From contig NZ_JZJL01000008.1 in the NCBI RefSeq assembly GCF_000971335.1, positions 1 to 64,000 on the forward strand: a stretch of DNA of 64,000 nucleotides, written 5' to 3'. The notes beneath the pieces were generated by a model, which was not told the DNA's origin, did no database searches, and was given only the letters and a program-made list of their open reading frames with translations. The translations under genes and the position numbers were made by a program. Shown here piece after piece: positions 56,531-64,000 of the stretch (position 1 is the stretch's first letter; every line of letters starts with the position of its first letter). The DNA comes from Chromobacterium vaccinii (lineage in GTDB: Bacteria > Pseudomonadota > Gammaproteobacteria > Burkholderiales > Chromobacteriaceae).

Positions 56531-56621
56531 GTGCTTGTTGTCGTGGTGGTGGACGGGCCGCCCGCGCGAGAGGCGCGGGCGGATGTCGGCGGAGGCGGGC
56601 GCGGGGTCCGCCGGGGCGGGG

Positions 56622-56810
56622 TCAGCGCCGCAGCGCCTGCTCTATCTTCTGGTCGGTCTTGTACTGGCTGAGCGCGTACACCGACCACAGCGCGGCCGGC
56701 AACCAGCCGATCAGCGTCAGTTGCAGGATCAGGCAGATTACGCCGGCGAACGGCCGGCCTATGGTGAAAAACTGCAGCCAGGGCAGGAAAATGGCCAGCA
56801 ACAGGCGCAT
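56622..56810 (-). CDS. Pmp3/YqaE-like small membrane protein
   Basis: This 62-residue protein has two helices (LLLAIFLPWLQFFTIGRP, GVICLILQLTLIGWLPAALW) that follow the Pmp3/YqaE (UPF0057) pattern: an N-terminal LAIFLP and a central LTLIGWLPA, followed by a charged tail. Family members influence membrane potential or stress tolerance. It lies between metW and ampG on the same strand. Confidence 0.8.
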   Translation of the reverse strand: MRLLLAIFLPWLQFFTIGRPFAGVICLILQLTLIGWLPAALWSVYALSQYKTDQKIEQALRR

Positions 56811-56835
56811 GCGTCTCTCCTTGTGCGAGGCGGAA

Positions 56836-57429
56836 TCAGTCGCGGGCCACCCGATAAAACGCCAGGCTGCCGCGCAGGTTAGGCAGCAAGGATACCCGCT
56901 TGCCCTTGTCCATGACCACCCTTTGAACCACTCGGATGCCGTTCTTGGCGCAGAGTTCCTCGAAGTCGCCCAGCATGCACCAGTGGATGTTGGGGGTGTC
57001 GTACCACTGGTAGGGGATGGTGTCGGACACCGGCATGTGGCCCTTCAGGATCTGCAGCCGGTTTTGCCAGTAGCCGAAATTGGGGAAGGTGACGATGGCC
57101 TCGCGGCCGACGCGCAGCATCTCGTTGAGGATGGCCTCGGTATGGCGCATCGCCTGTATCGTCTGCGACAGCACCACGTGGTCGAAGCGCGCATCGCCGA
57201 ATTCGCACAGGCCGGTTTCCAGGTCGCCCTGCACCGCGTTGACGCCGGCGGCGACGCAGCGCACCACGTTGGCGACGTCGAAATCGACGCCGTAGCCTTG
57301 CACCTGCTTGCCGTCCTGCAGCGCCGCCAAGAGTTCGCCCCGGCCGCAACCCAAGTCCAGCACCCGGCTGCTGGGCGATATCCAGTCGTAGATCATCCGC
57401 AGATCGGGACGGAGAGTCAGTGGTTTCAT
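56836..57429 (-). CDS. metW: MetW, methionine biosynthesis protein
   Basis: This 197-residue SAM-methyltransferase-fold protein ([72 protein letters not shown]) is always paired with MetX in betaproteobacteria and needed for homoserine acylation there. Its ATG at 57429 overlaps the metX stop by 4 bp. Confidence 0.93.
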   Translation of the reverse strand: MKPLTLRPDLRMIYDWISPSSRVLDLGCGRGELLAALQDGKQVQGYGVDFDVANVVRCVAAGVNAVQGDLETGLCEFGDARFDHVVLSQTIQAMRHTEAILNEMLRVGREAIVTFPNFGYWQNRLQILKGHMPVSDTIPYQWYDTPNIHWCMLGDFEELCAKNGIRVVQRVVMDKGKRVSLLPNLRGSLAFYRVARD

Positions 57430-58568
57430 GCGTTCACCTCCCTGGCCACGCGGTCCAGGTAGGCGCGCATCAGGTCCACATACGGTTGGTCGGTCATCAG
57501 GAAGGCGTCGTGGCCGTGCGCCGATTCGATTTCGGCGTAGCTGACGCGCTTGCCGGCGGCGATCAGCGCCTTCACAGTCTCGCGCGAGCGCTCCGGCGAG
57601 AAGCGCCAGTCGCTGGTGAAGCTGGCCACCATGAATTGCGCCTGGGCCGGCTTCAATGCCGCGGCCAGGTCGCCGCCGCGGTCCTTGGCCGGGTCGAAAT
57701 AATCGAGCGCCTTGGTCATCAGCAGATAGGTGTTGGCGTCGAAGTAGTCGGAGAATTTGTCGCCCTGATAGCGCAGATAGCTCTCGATTTCGAACTCCAC
57801 GTCGTAGCCGAAGCGGTATTCGCCCGAGCGCAGCATGCGGCCGAATTTCTCGCCCATGCCGTCGTCGGACAGATAGGTGATGTGGCCCAGCATCCGCGCC
57901 AGCCTGAGGCCGCGGCGGGGGATGGCGCTGTGTTGGTAGAAGTCGCCGCCGTGGAATTCCGGATCGGTGAGGATGGCCTGGCGCGCCACGTCGTTGAAGG
58001 CGATGTTCTGCGCCGACAGTTTGGGGGCGGAGGCGATCACCAGCGCGTGGGCGACGCGTTCCGGGTAGGCGATGCTCCAGTGCAGCGCCTGCATGCCGCC
58101 CAGCGAGCCGCCTATCACCGCGGCCCAGCGGTCTATGCCCAGGCGATCGGCCAGCCGCGCCTGCGACGTCACCCAGTCCGGCACCGTCACCACCGGGAAG
58201 GCCGAGCCCCACGGCAGGCCGGTGGCCGGATTGACGCTGGAGGGGCCGGTGCTGCCATGGCAGCCGCCCAGATTGTTGACGCCGACGACGAAGAAGCGGC
58301 GGGTGTCTATCGGTTTGCCGGGGCCTATCATATTGTCCCACCAGCCTAGCGCCTTGTCGTCGTCGCGGTAGCGTCCGGCGACGTGGTGATGGCCGGACAG
58401 CGCGTGGCAGATCAGGATGGCGTTGCTCTTGTCGGCGTTGAGTTCGCCATAGGTCTCGAAGCGCAGCTGATAGCCGGGCAGCGCGGCGCCGCTGGCGAGC
58501 GGCAGGGGGGCATCGAATGCGGCATCCTGGGCCGCGACGATGCCTACCGAACAGTTGGTGTCGGTCAT
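57426..58568 (-). CDS. metX: Homoserine O-acyltransferase (MetX)
   Basis: This 380-residue alpha/beta-hydrolase-fold enzyme acylates L-homoserine in the first committed step of methionine synthesis. The nucleophile Ser155 lies in [12 protein letters not shown], the Asp in [15 protein letters not shown] and the His in [30 protein letters not shown] is a family signature. Betaproteobacterial MetX partnered with MetW often uses succinyl-CoA rather than acetyl-CoA. The sequence alone does not let me decide. A perfect TATAAT lies about 80 bp upstream. Confidence 0.93.
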   Translation of the reverse strand: MTDTNCSVGIVAAQDAAFDAPLPLASGAALPGYQLRFETYGELNADKSNAILICHALSGHHHVAGRYRDDDKALGWWDNMIGPGKPIDTRRFFVVGVNNLGGCHGSTGPSSVNPATGLPWGSAFPVVTVPDWVTSQARLADRLGIDRWAAVIGGSLGGMQALHWSIAYPERVAHALVIASAPKLSAQNIAFNDVARQAILTDPEFHGGDFYQHSAIPRRGLRLARMLGHITYLSDDGMGEKFGRMLRSGEYRFGYDVEFEIESYLRYQGDKFSDYFDANTYLLMTKALDYFDPAKDRGGDLAAALKPAQAQFMVASFTSDWRFSPERSRETVKALIAAGKRVSYAEIESAHGHDAFLMTDQPYVDLMRAYLDRVAREVNA

Positions 58569-58647
58569 TAGGGCCTCTTCTATTTGTCCGCGTCCGTCGC
58601 CCTCTGCCGGGGCTGATCTGGATGCGGTCTCCTGCGGCTACCGGTCG

Positions 58648-58653
58648 ATTATA
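58648..58653 (-). promoter_or_regulatory. Candidate -10 element of metX
   Basis: A perfect TATAAT (minus strand) lies 80 bp upstream of the metX start. No good -35 was found at 17 bp, so it may depend on an activator. The leader between it and metX has GC-rich complementary stretches but matches no riboswitch that I recognise. Confidence 0.4.
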
Positions 58654-58725
58654 TCCATAACATAAGCTTGCGCGGGAGTATGGCGCGCCGGGATAATCGG
58701 CCGGGTTTCCGCCACGGTCCCCATC

Positions 58726-58908
58726 ATGTTCGGACGTCTGTTCAAATTCTTCGCGTTGTGCCTGCTGGCCTGGGTGGTCGCCCGCTGGTTCCTCAAGCCC
58801 AGCCAGCGTCGCAGCCTGCATGAGCTCATTTCGGCGCTGGCCATCGCGCTGTTGATCAGCGCCGGCCTGTTCTGCGTGCTGTACTGGCTGGGCTGGCACA
58901 ATATTTGA
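58726..58908 (+). CDS. Small two-helix membrane protein, unknown
   Basis: The family is not recognised. The 60-residue product (MFGRLFKFFALCLLAWVVAR, then basic KPSQRRSLHEL, then ALAIALLISAGLFCVLYWLG) has two membrane helices and a short cytoplasmic basic loop. It is divergent from metX and upstream of a radical SAM gene by 76 bp. Composition and the start at 58726 make it a credible small gene. Confidence 0.6.
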   Translation: MFGRLFKFFALCLLAWVVARWFLKPSQRRSLHELISALAIALLISAGLFCVLYWLGWHNI

Positions 58909-58984
58909 TTCAACCAGTCCTTGATCGCGCGCATTCAGCCGCCGGCGGCTCGGCGCTAGACTGCGGCCTTTTGTCGGCAGCGCG

Positions 58985-59902
58985 ATGGACCTCACCCGCC
59001 ATATCCACACTTTCGGCCATTATCTGAAACGCCGCTTCGGCGAGACTGTGCACAAACTGTCGCTGGCCGGCGATTTCACCTGTCCCAACCGCGACGGCAC
59101 GCTGGGGCGCGGCGGCTGCACCTTCTGCAATGTGCGCAGCTTCGGCCGCGAGGCCGCCAGCCTGTCCGTCGCCGAACAGATCGCGCGGGAAAAGTCCAAA
59201 ACCGGCCGCGCCCGGCGTTATCTCGCCTATTTCCAGGCCTATACCAGCACCTATGCCGAGGTGGAGACGCTGCGCGCGTTGTACGACGAGGCGATGGCGG
59301 CGGCCGATGTGGCGGGCCTGTGCGTCGGCACCCGGCCAGATTGCGTGCCGGACGCCGCGCTGGACCTGCTGGCCTCGTACCAGGATGGCGGCGCCGAGGT
59401 ATGGCTGGAGCTGGGGCTGCAGACCGCGCACGACCGCACCCAGGCCTTGATTCGCCGCGGCCACGGGCTGGCCGACTACCGCGACGCCGTCGCCCGCGCC
59501 CACGCAAGAGGCCTCAAGGTGTGCGCGCATCTGATCGCCGGCCTGCCCGGAGAGAGTGCCGATGATGCGCATGAGACCCTGGGGACGGTGCTGGACATCG
59601 GCGCGGAGGGGTTGAAGCTGCACCCGCTGATGATAGTCCGCGGCAGCCGGATGGCGGCGCAATACCGGCGCGGCGAGATCGCGCCGATGGATCTGGACGC
59701 CTATGCCGACCTCGCCGCCGATCTGATCCGCCATACGCCGCCGGAGGTGGTCTATCACCGGATTTCGGCCACCGCCCAGGCGCCGACCCTGATCGCGCCC
59801 GATTGGTGCGGCCCGCGCTGGGCGGCTTTGCAGGCGATAGGCGAACGATTGGCGCGGAACGGCGGGCAGGGCAGCGCGCTTGGCCGCGAATGGCGGCCTT
59901 AG
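58985..59902 (+). CDS. Radical SAM protein, YhcC/TIGR01212 family
   Basis: This 305-residue radical SAM enzyme has the cluster region [20 protein letters not shown], with a CX9CX2C spacing unlike the usual CX3CX2C. That wider spacing is typical for the TIGR01212/YhcC group. It is followed by [39 protein letters not shown] and [11 protein letters not shown]. The substrate is not known to me. It lies upstream of msrPQ but 148 bp away, so it is probably separate. Confidence 0.88.
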   Translation: MDLTRHIHTFGHYLKRRFGETVHKLSLAGDFTCPNRDGTLGRGGCTFCNVRSFGREAASLSVAEQIAREKSKTGRARRYLAYFQAYTSTYAEVETLRALYDEAMAAADVAGLCVGTRPDCVPDAALDLLASYQDGGAEVWLELGLQTAHDRTQALIRRGHGLADYRDAVARAHARGLKVCAHLIAGLPGESADDAHETLGTVLDIGAEGLKLHPLMIVRGSRMAAQYRRGEIAPMDLDAYADLAADLIRHTPPEVVYHRISATAQAPTLIAPDWCGPRWAALQAIGERLARNGGQGSALGREWRP

Positions 59903-60050
59903 CATCGCGCGCGGCTTGCGCTGGCTGATCTTGGCTCAGGTATTTTGCGAGCTTGTGTTAGCGGGGCTGGGCCGGACAAAACTGTTTGCATGCGCTACTG
60001 TCAGAATCCGGAGGATGATCCGACCAAATGGAAACGACAGGAGAGCCGTC

Positions 60051-60968
60051 ATGTTGATCAGGAAACCCGCCGACCATTTGCCGTCGGACATCACCAGCGA
60101 GTCGGTGTATTTCAACCGCCGCCAATTCATGGCCGGCGCCGCCGGCTTGTTGCTGTCGGCGGAGACGCTGGCCGGGCTGGCAGCCAGGAAGAGCCCGTTG
60201 TCTCAGCTTGCCGGCAACGACAAGCTCAACAGCCTGAAAGACATCACCAGCTACAACAATTTCTACGAGTTCGGCACCGACAAGTCCGATCCGGCGGAGA
60301 ACGCGCGCACGCTGCGCACCCGGCCGTGGAGCGTGCTGGTGGACGGCGAGGTTGCCAAGCCGCGCCGCTTTACCATCGAGGAGTTGCTGAAGTTTCCGCT
60401 GGAGGAGCGCGTCTACCGGCTGCGCTGCGTCGAGGGCTGGAGCATGGTGATTCCCTGGGTGGGCTTTCCGCTCGCCAGCCTGATCAAGCAGATGAACCCC
60501 ACCTCGCGCGCCAAGTACGTGTCGTTCGAGACGCTGCAGCGGCCGAGCGAGATGCCGGGCCAGCGCCAGGCGGTGCTGGACTGGCCGTACCGCGAGGGCC
60601 TGCGCATCGACGAGGCGATGCATCCGCTGGCCATCCTCGCCGTCGGCCTGTACGGCAATGTGCTGCCCAATCAGAACGGCGCGCCGATCCGGCTGGTGGT
60701 GCCGTGGAAATACGGCTTCAAGAGCATCAAGTCCATCGTGCGCATCCGGCTGCAGGAGACGATGCCGGCCACCAGCTGGAATATGGCCAACGCGCATGAG
60801 TACGGCTTCTATTCCAATGTGAATCCGGATGTCGACCACCCGCGCTGGAGCCAGGCGTCCGAGCGCCGCATCGGCGAGTTCTTCAAGCGCAAGACGCTGC
60901 CGTTCAACGGCTACGCCGAGCAGGTGGCTGGCTTGTACCGCGGCATGGACCTGAGGAAGAACTTTTGA
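60051..60968 (+). CDS. msrP: Periplasmic methionine-sulfoxide reductase catalytic subunit
   Basis: This 305-residue molybdenum-cofactor enzyme (formerly YedY) repairs oxidised methionine in periplasmic proteins. A Tat signal ([21 protein letters not shown] quoted in part as RRQFMAG) lies near residues 23-40. The Mo-ligand Cys126 is in [16 protein letters not shown], and [17 protein letters not shown] is a family motif. The start at 60051 follows AGGAG. It overlaps msrQ by one base (TGATG). Confidence 0.94.
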   Translation: MLIRKPADHLPSDITSESVYFNRRQFMAGAAGLLLSAETLAGLAARKSPLSQLAGNDKLNSLKDITSYNNFYEFGTDKSDPAENARTLRTRPWSVLVDGEVAKPRRFTIEELLKFPLEERVYRLRCVEGWSMVIPWVGFPLASLIKQMNPTSRAKYVSFETLQRPSEMPGQRQAVLDWPYREGLRIDEAMHPLAILAVGLYGNVLPNQNGAPIRLVVPWKYGFKSIKSIVRIRLQETMPATSWNMANAHEYGFYSNVNPDVDHPRWSQASERRIGEFFKRKTLPFNGYAEQVAGLYRGMDLRKNF

Positions 60969-61585
60969 TGACGACGCTGCGCATGAAACTGCCCGCCTCC
61001 TCGGCCGACCGCCGCCTCTCCATCGGCAAGGTTTTGCTATTCATCGCCTGCCTGCTGCCGCTTTCGCGCGCGGCGTGGATCGTGCTGTCGGGCGAGGCGG
61101 TGAACCCGGTGGAGTTCATCACCCGTTCCACCGGCACCTGGACGCTGGTGTGGCTGCTGGCCACGCTGGCGATGACGCCGCTGCGCCGCCTCAGCGGCCA
61201 GGCCTGGCCGCTGAAATGCCGGCGCATGCTGGGCCTGTTCGCCTTTTTCTACGCCAGCCTGCATTTCACCACTTATGTCTGGCTGGACCAGTTCTTCGAC
61301 TGGCACCACATTCTCAAGGACATCGCCAAGCGGCCGTTCATCACCGTCGGTTTCGCCGCCATCGTGCTGATGTCGCCGCTGGCGCTGACCTCCACCCAGG
61401 GCTGGATGCGGCGCCTGAAGCGCAATTGGGGCAAGCTGCACCGGCTGGTCTACCCGGTGGCCATCCTGGCGGTCACCCACTACTGGTGGCTGGTGAAGAA
61501 AGACATCACCCAGCCGCTGATCTACGCCGCCGTGCTGGCCGCGCTGTTGGGGCTGCGGTTGTGGTGGCGCGCGCGCAAGGCTTGA
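60968..61585 (+). CDS. msrQ: Heme-binding membrane subunit MsrQ
   Basis: This 205-residue inner-membrane b-type cytochrome (formerly YedZ) with six helices passes electrons from the quinone pool or flavin reductase to MsrP. Histidine-bearing helices are FFYASLHFTTYVWLDQFFDW, KLHRLVYPVAILAVTHYWW and the RRMLGLFAF segment. ATG 60968 is chosen, and a TTG three bases upstream overlaps the msrP stop. Confidence 0.94.
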   Translation: MTTLRMKLPASSADRRLSIGKVLLFIACLLPLSRAAWIVLSGEAVNPVEFITRSTGTWTLVWLLATLAMTPLRRLSGQAWPLKCRRMLGLFAFFYASLHFTTYVWLDQFFDWHHILKDIAKRPFITVGFAAIVLMSPLALTSTQGWMRRLKRNWGKLHRLVYPVAILAVTHYWWLVKKDITQPLIYAAVLAALLGLRLWWRARKA

Positions 61586-61650
61586 TCCTGCCGCTTGGCA
61601 AGGGGGCAGCCGGGTTTTAAAGTGTGGCGTTTCGCATTGGAAAGAACGTC

Positions 61651-62130
61651 ATGTCCAGCAAGGCCCCCGTCACCCAGGCTATACGCGTGCTGCGCGAGCA
61701 CAAGGTCGATTACACCGAACACCTGTACAAGTACGAGGACAAGGGCGGCACCACGGTGTCGGCGCGCGAGTTGGGCGTCGACGAGCATTGCGTGGTGAAG
61801 ACGCTGATCATGGAGGACGAGAACAAGCGTCCGCTGATCGTGCTGATGCACGGCGACCGCGAGGTGGGCACCGGCATGCTGGCCAAGCAGATCGGGGCCA
61901 AGAAGATCCATCCCTGCGATCCCAAGACCGCCGACAAGCACAGCGGCTACCAGGTGGGCGGCACCAGCCCCTTCGGCACCCGCCACCCGATGCCGGTGTA
62001 TATGGAGGCGGGCATCGCCGAACTCGATACCATCTACATTAACGGCGGCAAGCGTGGCTTCCTGATCGGCGTCAGCCCGCGCGACGTGATCCGCGTGCTG
62101 AATCCCACCCTGGTCAACGCGGCGGCGTAG
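61651..62130 (+). CDS. ybaK: Cys-tRNA(Pro)/Cys-tRNA(Cys) deacylase YbaK
   Basis: This 159-residue editing enzyme hydrolyses Cys-tRNA(Pro). The motifs TPVTQAIRVLREHKVDYTEH (approximately), VVKTLIMEDENKRPLIVLMH and PKTADKHSGYQVGGTSPFGT are YbaK/EbsC signatures (the conserved Lys and GGxSPFG loop). The start at 61651 follows GGAAAG. Its 3' end overlaps the convergent solute-binding gene by 17 bp. Confidence 0.92.
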   Translation: MSSKAPVTQAIRVLREHKVDYTEHLYKYEDKGGTTVSARELGVDEHCVVKTLIMEDENKRPLIVLMHGDREVGTGMLAKQIGAKKIHPCDPKTADKHSGYQVGGTSPFGTRHPMPVYMEAGIAELDTIYINGGKRGFLIGVSPRDVIRVLNPTLVNAAA

Positions 62131-62878
62131 CCTCGGGAAAGTGGCGCTGGTAGATCGCCTTCAGGCTGCCGTCCTTTTCCATCTGCGCCAGCGCCCGGCC
62201 GAAGTCTTCGCGTATGCGCTCCGCCTGCGGGTAGCTGCGCGAGAACATCAGTCCCAGCGGCGTATCCTTGTCCATCGGCGTCGGGATGTAGCCGAACTCT
62301 TTTTCGTGTTCAGGCATGATGTTGTGGATCAGGTATAGCCCGCGCTCCAGCACCATCGGCACTAGGTCCATATGTCCCAGTTGCAGTTGCCGCAGCGCGT
62401 TGACTTCGTCCGGGGTCAGCAGCGTGTTGAGCCGGTGTTGCTGGAACAGAGGGATATACCAGTAGCCCAGCTGGATGGCGATGCGGTAGCCGCGCAATTC
62501 GTCCAGGGATTTGAACTGTTGCGGGGGATGGGGCAGGTGGGGCTTGTGATAGAACAGGTAGCTGTTGGCGCGCATCAGCGGCGCGGAAAAGTCGAAATCC
62601 TTTTCCCTCTCCGGCGTCGGGCGGTAGGGGAAGGCCGCCGCGGCCTTGCCGGTCTTGGTCAGCCATTCGGTTTGCGGCCAGCTCTGGAACGTTAGCTGCG
62701 CCCGGTAGCCGGCGCGGCGGAAGGCTTCGCGGACGATCTCGGTGAAAGCGCCCTGGGCCGGAAGCTGCTGCGACACGTAAGGCGGCCATTCGCCGGTGGC
62801 CAGATCCACGGTCTGCTCGGCCGCCGACGCGCGGAACGCCAGCAGGAGAGCAAAAGCGGACAACAGCAGACGCCGCAT
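62114..62878 (-). CDS. Periplasmic solute-binding protein, family 3
   Basis: This 254-residue protein has a signal peptide (MRRLLLSAFALLLAFRASA) and an SBP_bac_3 domain (VDLATGEWPPYVSQQLPAQG, AFTEIVREAFRRAGYRAQLT, AAAFPYRPTPEREKDFDFSA). No ABC permease or ATPase gene is nearby. It may therefore be an orphan receptor or sensor-like binding protein of the kind common in Chromobacterium and Pseudomonas genomes. The ligand is unknown. Confidence 0.85.
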   Translation of the reverse strand: MRRLLLSAFALLLAFRASAAEQTVDLATGEWPPYVSQQLPAQGAFTEIVREAFRRAGYRAQLTFQSWPQTEWLTKTGKAAAAFPYRPTPEREKDFDFSAPLMRANSYLFYHKPHLPHPPQQFKSLDELRGYRIAIQLGYWYIPLFQQHRLNTLLTPDEVNALRQLQLGHMDLVPMVLERGLYLIHNIMPEHEKEFGYIPTPMDKDTPLGLMFSRSYPQAERIREDFGRALAQMEKDGSLKAIYQRHFPEATPPR

Positions 62879-62941
62879 GGCGACTCCTCGAAGAGGCGGG
62901 GATACTGTGTTATCGCACAGCCTCCCGCCTCAACCAAGCGC

Positions 62942-64000
62942 TCACCACCACCAGAACATGAAGCCCCAGGCGCAGTCGACCAGCGCCAGCGCGCCGCAGA
63001 ACGGCAGCAGCGCGGCCCAGCGGCGCAGGCCGCTGTTCCAGCGCGACAGAATGCCGAAGGCCAGCCGCAGCGCCCACAGATTGGCCCCCGCCAGCAGCGC
63101 CAGGCGCGCGTCGTTGACCCAGTGCATGCCGAAGCCTTCGGCCTTCAACAGCGTCACCGTCAGCGCCGACAAGCCGAGGAACACGCCGCAGCCGGCCAGC
63201 GGGATCAGCGCCTGCGCCAGGTGGTGCAGCCGTTGGGTTCGCCAGCGGCCGGACGCGAGCACCGCCAGCGCCAGCGAGGCCAGGATGCCGGTGCCGAGCA
63301 CCAGCGCGGTGGCGGCGACGTAGGCGATCAGCGACGCGCCGTCCAGCCAGGAGAACACGTCGTTGTGCTGCGGGTAGTGGGTGAGCAGCCACCACGGCGC
63401 CTCGGTGTCCAGCGGCCACATGATGTCGCGGTCCACCAGCCATTCGGCCGCGCCCTGTTTCAGCGCGACGAACCAGGGACTCATGGTCCAGTGGAAGGCG
63501 CCCATCGCCACGCCCAAGAGGCCGTAGACGATCAGCGCGGTCTGCCAGCCGTCGGCTTCCTTCTCCGCCACGCGCACCACCTCGTCGCTGGACGAGCGCA
63601 GGCTCAGTTCGATCGCGCCGCGGTGGTCGCTGCAGCGGCCGCACATATGGCAGCCGCTGCCGCCCTGCATGTGGCGCAAGGGTTGCAGCGGCGCGCAGTC
63701 CACCGCCGGCGTCCGCTCATGCGAGGCTTTCCAGGCGGCCTCGTCGACCCGGTAGTACAGCGGCGCCAGCTTGGACAAGAGGCCGAACACGCCGTTGACC
63801 GGGCACAGGTGGCGGCACCAGGCGCGTTTGCCGCGGGTGTAGACGAAGCCGACGGCGATGGCGGCTACGGTGGAGCCGCCCAGCACCAAGAGCGCCGCTT
63901 TCGGGTATTGGTAGACGCTGACCAGCTGGCCGTAGACCGTGGTCAGCACAAAGGCGACGAAAGGCCAGCCGCCCCAGCGCATCCAGCGCGGGATCGGCCG
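62942..64000 (-). CDS. Polyferredoxin-type 4Fe-4S membrane protein (N-terminus beyond window)
   Basis: At least 352 residues are visible, and the frame stays open to the window edge. TM helices alternate with Fe-S motifs: WCRHLCPVNGVFGLLSK (CX3CP type, as in NapH/NosR/CcoG proteins) and SGCHMCGRCSDHRGAIELS. Several C-terminal helices end FMFWWW. It probably transfers electrons across or within the inner membrane. The exact partner is not visible. No nap, nos or cco genes are in the window. Confidence 0.8.
   Translation of the reverse strand, partial: RPIPRWMRWGGWPFVAFVLTTVYGQLVSVYQYPKAALLVLGGSTVAAIAVGFVYTRGKRAWCRHLCPVNGVFGLLSKLAPLYYRVDEAAWKASHERTPAVDCAPLQPLRHMQGGSGCHMCGRCSDHRGAIELSLRSSSDEVVRVAEKEADGWQTALIVYGLLGVAMGAFHWTMSPWFVALKQGAAEWLVDRDIMWPLDTEAPWWLLTHYPQHNDVFSWLDGASLIAYVAATALVLGTGILASLALAVLASGRWRTQRLHHLAQALIPLAGCGVFLGLSALTVTLLKAEGFGMHWVNDARLALLAGANLWALRLAFGILSRWNSGLRRWAALLPFCGALALVDCAWGFMFWWW

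Noticed and set aside
58569-58725. Possible SAM-type riboswitch in the metX leader.
   Set aside because: The short leader has GC-rich complementary stretches but no arrangement matching a SAM riboswitch class I can recall. A covariance-model search (Rfam SAM families) would decide.

Overview
The window looks like a chromosomal segment of a high-G+C betaproteobacterium of the Neisseriales, most plausibly Chromobacterium or a close relative. This is inferred from gene content and codon character, not from a search. Supporting signs are metX-metW, a type II homoserine kinase and a DUF2782 gene close to polA, a full arn (Ara4N) cluster, and msrPQ. No prophage, insertion sequence or CRISPR array was seen. 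Both ends cut a gene: a DHA2-type MFS transporter on the left and a 4Fe-4S membrane protein on the right.

Layout. 1-2.4 kb: an MFS pump with a divergent LysR regulator. 2.4-9.1 kb: an R-body (reb) locus on the minus strand. It holds three tandem RebB paralogues, two more divergent RebB-like proteins, a Gln-rich helical protein, a phasin-like protein coupled to a secreted PHA-depolymerase-like esterase, a small membrane protein, an ECF-type sigma factor and a CRP/FNR-type regulator. 9.4-13.6 kb: tRNA-Tyr, the glutathione-dependent formaldehyde oxidation pair frmA-fghA with a LysR regulator, and a nucleoid-associated protein. 13.7-14.9 kb: two unrecognised proteins. 15.3-23.6 kb: lipid A Ara4N modification genes (arnT, an SMR flippase subunit, arnB, arnC and a split arnA), then a palindromic spacer and a GrpB remnant, then arnD and a small membrane protein. 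23.7-26.4 kb: hemF, an outer-membrane barrel and an alpha/beta hydrolase. 26.5-31 kb: an RstAB-like two-component system divergent from cstA-ybdD. 31-33.6 kb: a YeiH transporter with a divergent LysR regulator, then an AT-rich orphan gene. 33.6-38.4 kb: an EmrAB-OMF drug pump with a MarR regulator. 38.5-40.3 kb: an arsC-like gene and a Bcr/CflA MFS. 40.3-46.9 kb: exopolysaccharide export genes, namely a YjbE/GfcA-like peptide, a YjbH-PAP2 fusion, a Wza-like SLBB protein and a Wzz-like protein. 47-52.2 kb: thrB, DUF2782, a LOG family gene and polA. 52.3-55.2 kb: a minor-pilin operon. 55.2-64 kb: ampG, a Pmp3-like peptide, metW-metX, a radical SAM gene, msrP-msrQ, ybaK, a solute-binding protein and the 4Fe-4S membrane protein.

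Many genes are packed as operons with 4-bp ATGA or GTGA overlaps (frmA/fghA, arnC/formyltransferase, depolymerase/phasin-like, metX/metW, pilW/pilX/pilE-like), which suggests translational coupling. The segments most worth a second look are the reb locus with its PHA-type genes, the YjbH-PAP2 fusion cluster with a palindromic operator upstream, and the large palindrome inside the arn region.
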